Shown here: one piece after another, positions 6,873 to 9,444 of the stretch | Layout of the letters: each line of letters begins with the position of its first letter | Position numbering within the stretch: the stretch's first letter is position 1 | DNA from: Bradyrhizobiaceae bacterium | GTDB taxonomy: Bacteria > Pseudomonadota > Alphaproteobacteria > Rhizobiales > Hyphomicrobiaceae | DNA length: 9,444 bases | Assembly (NCBI GenBank): GCA_947475855.1 | Contig: CANJPN010000221.1 | Coordinates: forward strand, 1 to 9,444 | Direction of reading: 5' to 3' | Position numbers and translations under genes: made by a program | The notes under the pieces: model-generated | Databases searched by the model: none | What the model was told of the DNA's origin: nothing | What the model saw: the letters and a program-made list of their open reading frames with translations, nothing else

Positions 6873-6909
6873 ATTGCTCTTGCCCACCCGAACGGGTCGT
6901 GTCAGCAAT
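6873..6909. promoter_or_regulatory. Concentric inverted repeats in divergent promoter region
   Basis: An outer pair, ATTGCT at 6873-6878 and AGCAAT at 6904-6909, surrounds an inner pair, ACCCG at 6886-6890 and CGGGT at 6893-6897, with 7 and 6 bases between the arms on each side. A separate GCGCA/TGCGC pair lies at 6856-6860 and 6867-6871. The block sits between the start of the M29-fold gene and the MATE gene, 32 bases before the MATE ATG. It could be a double operator for a dimeric regulator acting on both genes, or an RNA leader hairpin. No regulator gene is in view. Confidence 0.4.
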
Positions 6910-6941
6910 TACGCCACAACAACCCGTGTGTGAAAGCCCCC

Positions 6942-8345
6942 ATGGCCACCCCCTCGCCGTCTGCGGCTCCCTCACGCTCAGCCACCGCGGCCACGGCCCG
7001 CACCCGCCGCCTCCTCGAAGCCCCGATCGGCCCGACGCTGGCGCGCTTGGCTGCGCCCAATCTCGTGGTATCCGCCGTTCAGACCGCTGTCGCCGTTGCC
7101 GATGCCTGGTACGTGGGCACTCTCGGCGTCGCCCCACTGGCAGCGCTCGCCCTCGTTTTTCCCGTGCAATCGCTGATGACGATGATGTCCGCCGGTGCGA
7201 TGGGCGGCGGGATCTCCTCGGCGATGGCACGCGCGCTAGGCGCCGGCGACCGCGCACGCGCCGAGGCCATTCCGCTGCACGCGCTCATTATCGCGACGGG
7301 CATGGCACTGCTGTTCACCCTTCTGTTCGCGATCTTCGCGAAGCCGTTGTTCGCGCTGCTCGGCGGCCGTGACGAAGCTCTCGCCGGCGCCATCGACTAT
7401 GCGCGCTACATGTTCGGTGGAGCGATCGTCGTTTGGGCCGCAAATTCTCTCGCGTCGCTGTTGCGGGGAACTGGCAACATGGCCGTCCCCGGTGCGGTCT
7501 TCACGACAACGGCGCTGATCAACATCCCCTTGTCGGGCGCGCTGACACTCGGCTGGTTCGGCCTGCCCAAGCTCGGTGTCGCCGGTCCAGCCGCCGCAGC
7601 AATTATCTGCTTTGCCATCGCCGCGATCGTGATGACAGCCTATCTCGCGAACGGCGCGAGCGGCATCCGCCTGCGCTTGTTCGACGTGCAGCTCGACAAG
7701 GCGATCTTCGTCGACATCCTCAAGGTCGGATTCGTCGCTTGCGGCAACGCGCTACTCACGATTGCGACCATCGTGATCGTCACCGGCCTCGTCGGCCTCT
7801 ACGGCACCGCCGCGCTCGCCGGCTACGGCCTCGGCAGCCGTCTCGAGCTGCTGCTCATCCCGATCACCTTCAGCGTCGGCGGCGCGATGACCGCGATGGT
7901 CGGCGCCAATCGCGGCGCGAAAGCATTCGCACGTGCGCGCAGCATCGCGTGGACCGGCGGCCTCGCCGTCTTCGTGATCACCGGCCTCATCGGCACGACC
8001 GTCGCACTCGCACCCGACCTGTGGATCGGCCTTTTCACGACCGACGCCGCCGCCGCCGAAATGGCGCGGCGCTACTTCGCGATAGCCGGCCCGCTGTTCG
8101 GCTTCTTCGGTTTCGGCCAGGCGCTCTATTTCGCAACCCAAGGCACCGGCAACATGATCGCGCCGTTCACGGCAGGCGCTGTCCGCCTCGCCGTCGCGGG
8201 CGGCGGCGGCGCATTGATCGTGCTCGCCTTGGGCTTGTCGCTGACCTGGCTGTTCGTTGCCGTAGCCGCGGGATTCGTCGCCTTCGGAAGCCTGCTCGCC
8301 TATGCCGTGTGGCGCGGCAGGACCTGGAACCCGGAACGCGCATGA
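6942..8345 (+). CDS. MATE-family multidrug/metabolite efflux transporter
   Basis: This is an inner-membrane cation-coupled antiporter of the MATE family, exporting drugs or organic metabolites. With ATG 6942 it has 467 residues, close to the usual length for 12 membrane helices. The first hydrophobic stretch begins after a 30-residue Ala/Ser/Arg-rich tail, in PTLARLAAPNLVVSAVQTAV, followed by DAWYVGTLG. The two halves repeat, as the family requires: LLRGTGNMAVP at about 173-183 and ATQGTGNMIAP at about 398-408 are equivalent positions in each half. Long hydrophobic segments continue to WLFVAVAAGFVAFGSLLAY near the end. An in-frame GTG at 6930 would add four residues; neither start has a good ribosome-binding site. 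It ends 23 bases from the convergent M15 gene with no clear terminator. The substrate is unknown; the divergent neighbour suggests possible co-regulation with a metabolic enzyme. Confidence 0.92.
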   Translation: MATPSPSAAPSRSATAATARTRRLLEAPIGPTLARLAAPNLVVSAVQTAVAVADAWYVGTLGVAPLAALALVFPVQSLMTMMSAGAMGGGISSAMARALGAGDRARAEAIPLHALIIATGMALLFTLLFAIFAKPLFALLGGRDEALAGAIDYARYMFGGAIVVWAANSLASLLRGTGNMAVPGAVFTTTALINIPLSGALTLGWFGLPKLGVAGPAAAAIICFAIAAIVMTAYLANGASGIRLRLFDVQLDKAIFVDILKVGFVACGNALLTIATIVIVTGLVGLYGTAALAGYGLGSRLELLLIPITFSVGGAMTAMVGANRGAKAFARARSIAWTGGLAVFVITGLIGTTVALAPDLWIGLFTTDAAAAEMARRYFAIAGPLFGFFGFGQALYFATQGTGNMIAPFTAGAVRLAVAGGGGALIVLALGLSLTWLFVAVAAGFVAFGSLLAYAVWRGRTWNPERA

Positions 8346-8368
8346 AACACCATTTGCCCGGGCCGCCC

Positions 8369-9306
8369 TCACTTGGCCGCCGACAACCCCATTTTGTCCG
8401 ACGACCAGTCGCGCCCTGAGCGTCCACCACTCGCGATCGCCAGAAAATGCGGACCGATGTCGATGTGGATATGATCCATATCCCGATATGTCATGGTCCC
8501 ACCGTTCGCGTGATTGGCGATCAGCCACTCGACGACGGCCTGCTTGCGCGCACCGGCCATGAAATCGATGGCGTTGCCGTCACGATGACGAGACGGCTTG
8601 CCCGTGCCCGCAACCGTCGCGCCCGCCCTGCACGTCGACACGAGTTGCATCGGACCGAACTTCCCTTCGATCCGCCCCAGCAATTCCTTGCGGCTGCCGA
8701 CAGGCAACCGCGCGGAGCATCGGCGCTGTCCTTCAAATTGGCCTGAGCGTCGCTGCCGAACTGGACAACCGCGCCATCTTCGCTCTCGAGAAAGGTTCTG
8801 TTGACCCATCCGCGCACGTCGAGATGTCTCACCGGACACCACTGCCCACGGCACGCACCCGTCATCGCGACGCTGCGCCCGCCAGGTGGAAGTGCGCCGA
8901 CCACCTCGTGATCCCATGACGGACCGTCGCGCACGTTGAGCACGTCGCTGCTCCGCACGTTGATCACCTTGAACATCGGCTCGACCGGAGCGGCCGGAGT
9001 TTGTTTCGCGATCGTCTGCGGCACCGGCTTCGCTTCCGCCTTTCGCTTCACCTCGACAACCGGAACAGACGCCGGTGCAGGCGCTGCCGCCACCAGTGGA
9101 ACTACGGCGGGTGCCGCCTCTGCTGACGCGTCGAGTGGCGGGATCTCGGCAGGCGCGGGCACCTCGTGCACCTTCGCTACCGCCAAAGGCGCGAAGAACG
9201 GAACCGTAAGCCGTGAAAATTGCGGCATCGGCTGAGGAGCCGGCTCAGCGGTCTGCGCAACGATGCCGGATGCTGCTTCCGCCGCCACATCAGCGGGCTT
9301 CTCCAA
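8369..9306 (-). pseudogene. SH3 / M15-like zinc peptidase gene, frameshifted
   Basis: Two reading frames together encode one envelope protein. The 5' part (9306 to about 8701) has a Pro/Ala-rich linker of about 110 residues and then a bacterial SH3 domain (about residues 112-174; LNVRDGPSWDHEVVG, RGWVNRTFL). The 3' part (about 8701 to 8369) is in another frame and holds an M15-type D-Ala-D-Ala peptidase-like domain: FGPMQLVSTCRAGA, SRHRDGNAIDF with zinc ligands His (8587-8585) and Asp (8566-8564), and HIHID (8473-8459). The join lies at 8699-8704 (RGCL in one frame, PVGSRKELL in the other), consistent with loss of one base. The N-terminus is also odd: the only in-frame start before a stop at 9351 is TTG 9306, and no signal peptide or membrane anchor is seen. 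Catalytic residues are all intact, so the break is recent or a sequencing error. Confidence 0.78.
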
Positions 9307-9332
9307 CGGCTTCTCATACCGTCCCGCACATG

Positions 9333-9354
9333 AAGTGACTCGGTGGATTCACTT
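9333..9354. promoter_or_regulatory. Inverted repeat in divergent intergenic region
   Basis: AAGTGA at 9333-9338 and TCACTT at 9349-9354 form a 6-bp inverted repeat with 10-base spacing, between the minus-strand SH3/M15 gene and the plus-strand gene at the right edge. It could be an operator. The motif GATTC also recurs at 9346, 9369 and 9395. No clear promoter boxes were found. Confidence 0.25.
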
Positions 9355-9409
9355 GGTTCTCGAACTGTGATTCATGGAGCGCCAGCCGATCAATGATTCG
9401 GAGGGCGCC

Positions 9410-9444
9410 ATGGCTGTCAGCACTGCAATCCGCACCGACCTTCA
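9410..9444 (+). CDS. Start of an unidentified gene, cut by window edge
   Basis: An ATG at 9410 opens a frame reading MAVSTAIRTDL up to the edge. GGAGG at 9400-9404 lies five bases upstream, an ideal ribosome-binding site. An in-frame ATG at 9374 (MERQPINDSEGA before the second Met) is possible but has no such site. Eleven residues are too few to assign a family. It is transcribed away from the disrupted SH3/M15 gene. Confidence 0.55.
   Translation, partial: MAVSTAIRTDL

Noticed and set aside
5737..6933. 398-codon plus-strand ORF opposite the M29-fold gene
   Set aside because: The minus-strand frame carries conserved metal-site motifs and a ribosome-binding site; this frame has none and is a shadow.
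7433..8419. 328-codon plus-strand ORF inside the MATE gene
   Set aside because: Extremely Arg-rich product in a shifted frame of a confident membrane transporter; a composition artefact.
8695..8710. Programmed ribosomal frameshift at the SH3/M15 junction
   Set aside because: No slippery heptamer, stimulatory hairpin or internal Shine-Dalgarno is evident; mutation or sequence error is simpler.
9231..9249. GCTGAG/CTCAGC hairpin with an internal GAGCCGGCTC palindrome
   Set aside because: It lies inside the Pro/Ala-rich coding part of the SH3/M15 gene and is probably due to repetitive codon use.

Overview
The window is GC-rich and reads like the chromosome of an alphaproteobacterium, probably Hyphomicrobiales (Bradyrhizobium/Xanthobacteraceae-like). 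This rests on three things: an NDUFAF5-type methyltransferase-fold protein in the form I associate with that order, an SH3 plus M15-peptidase envelope protein, and abundant periplasmic Bug-type solute receptors. The taxonomic placement is inference from gene content; no rRNA or other marker is present. I see no tRNA, rRNA, CRISPR array, insertion sequence or prophage.

Layout: (1) 1-723 (+), the 3' part of a DUF815 P-loop ATPase, open at the left edge. (2) 791-2900 (-), two tandem, quite different substrate-binding receptors of the tripartite tricarboxylate transporter (Bug/TctC) family, with no TctA or TctB membrane partner in view. (3) 3094-4200 (-), an NDUFAF5-like protein preceded by a previously easy-to-miss 34-residue single-pass membrane ORF. 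(4) 4467-5459 (+), a cytoplasmic 4,5-dihydroxyphthalate decarboxylase-like protein. (5) 5584-6792 (-), an M29-aminopeptidase-fold protein that could equally be a NicX-like 2,5-dihydroxypyridine dioxygenase. (6) 6942-8345 (+), a MATE efflux pump, divergent from the M29-fold gene across a 149-bp region carrying concentric inverted repeats. (7) 8369-9306 (-), an SH3/M15 zinc-peptidase gene broken by a frameshift near base 8700. (8) 9410-end (+), the first codons of a gene with a strong ribosome-binding site.

The middle of the window (solute receptors, decarboxylase-like protein, NicX/M29-like enzyme, efflux pump) is compatible with uptake, breakdown and export of aromatic or N-heterocyclic carboxylates. 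The genes lie in several transcription units and no complete pathway is present, so the link is suggestive only. The two larger convergent gene pairs (1-723 with 791-1849, and 4467-5459 with 5584-6792) are separated by perfect GC-rich hairpins that probably act as bidirectional terminators. I do not see a clearly new multi-gene system. The best leads are the 34-residue membrane ORF, the M29/NicX-like enzyme and its divergent regulatory region, and the disrupted SH3/M15 gene.
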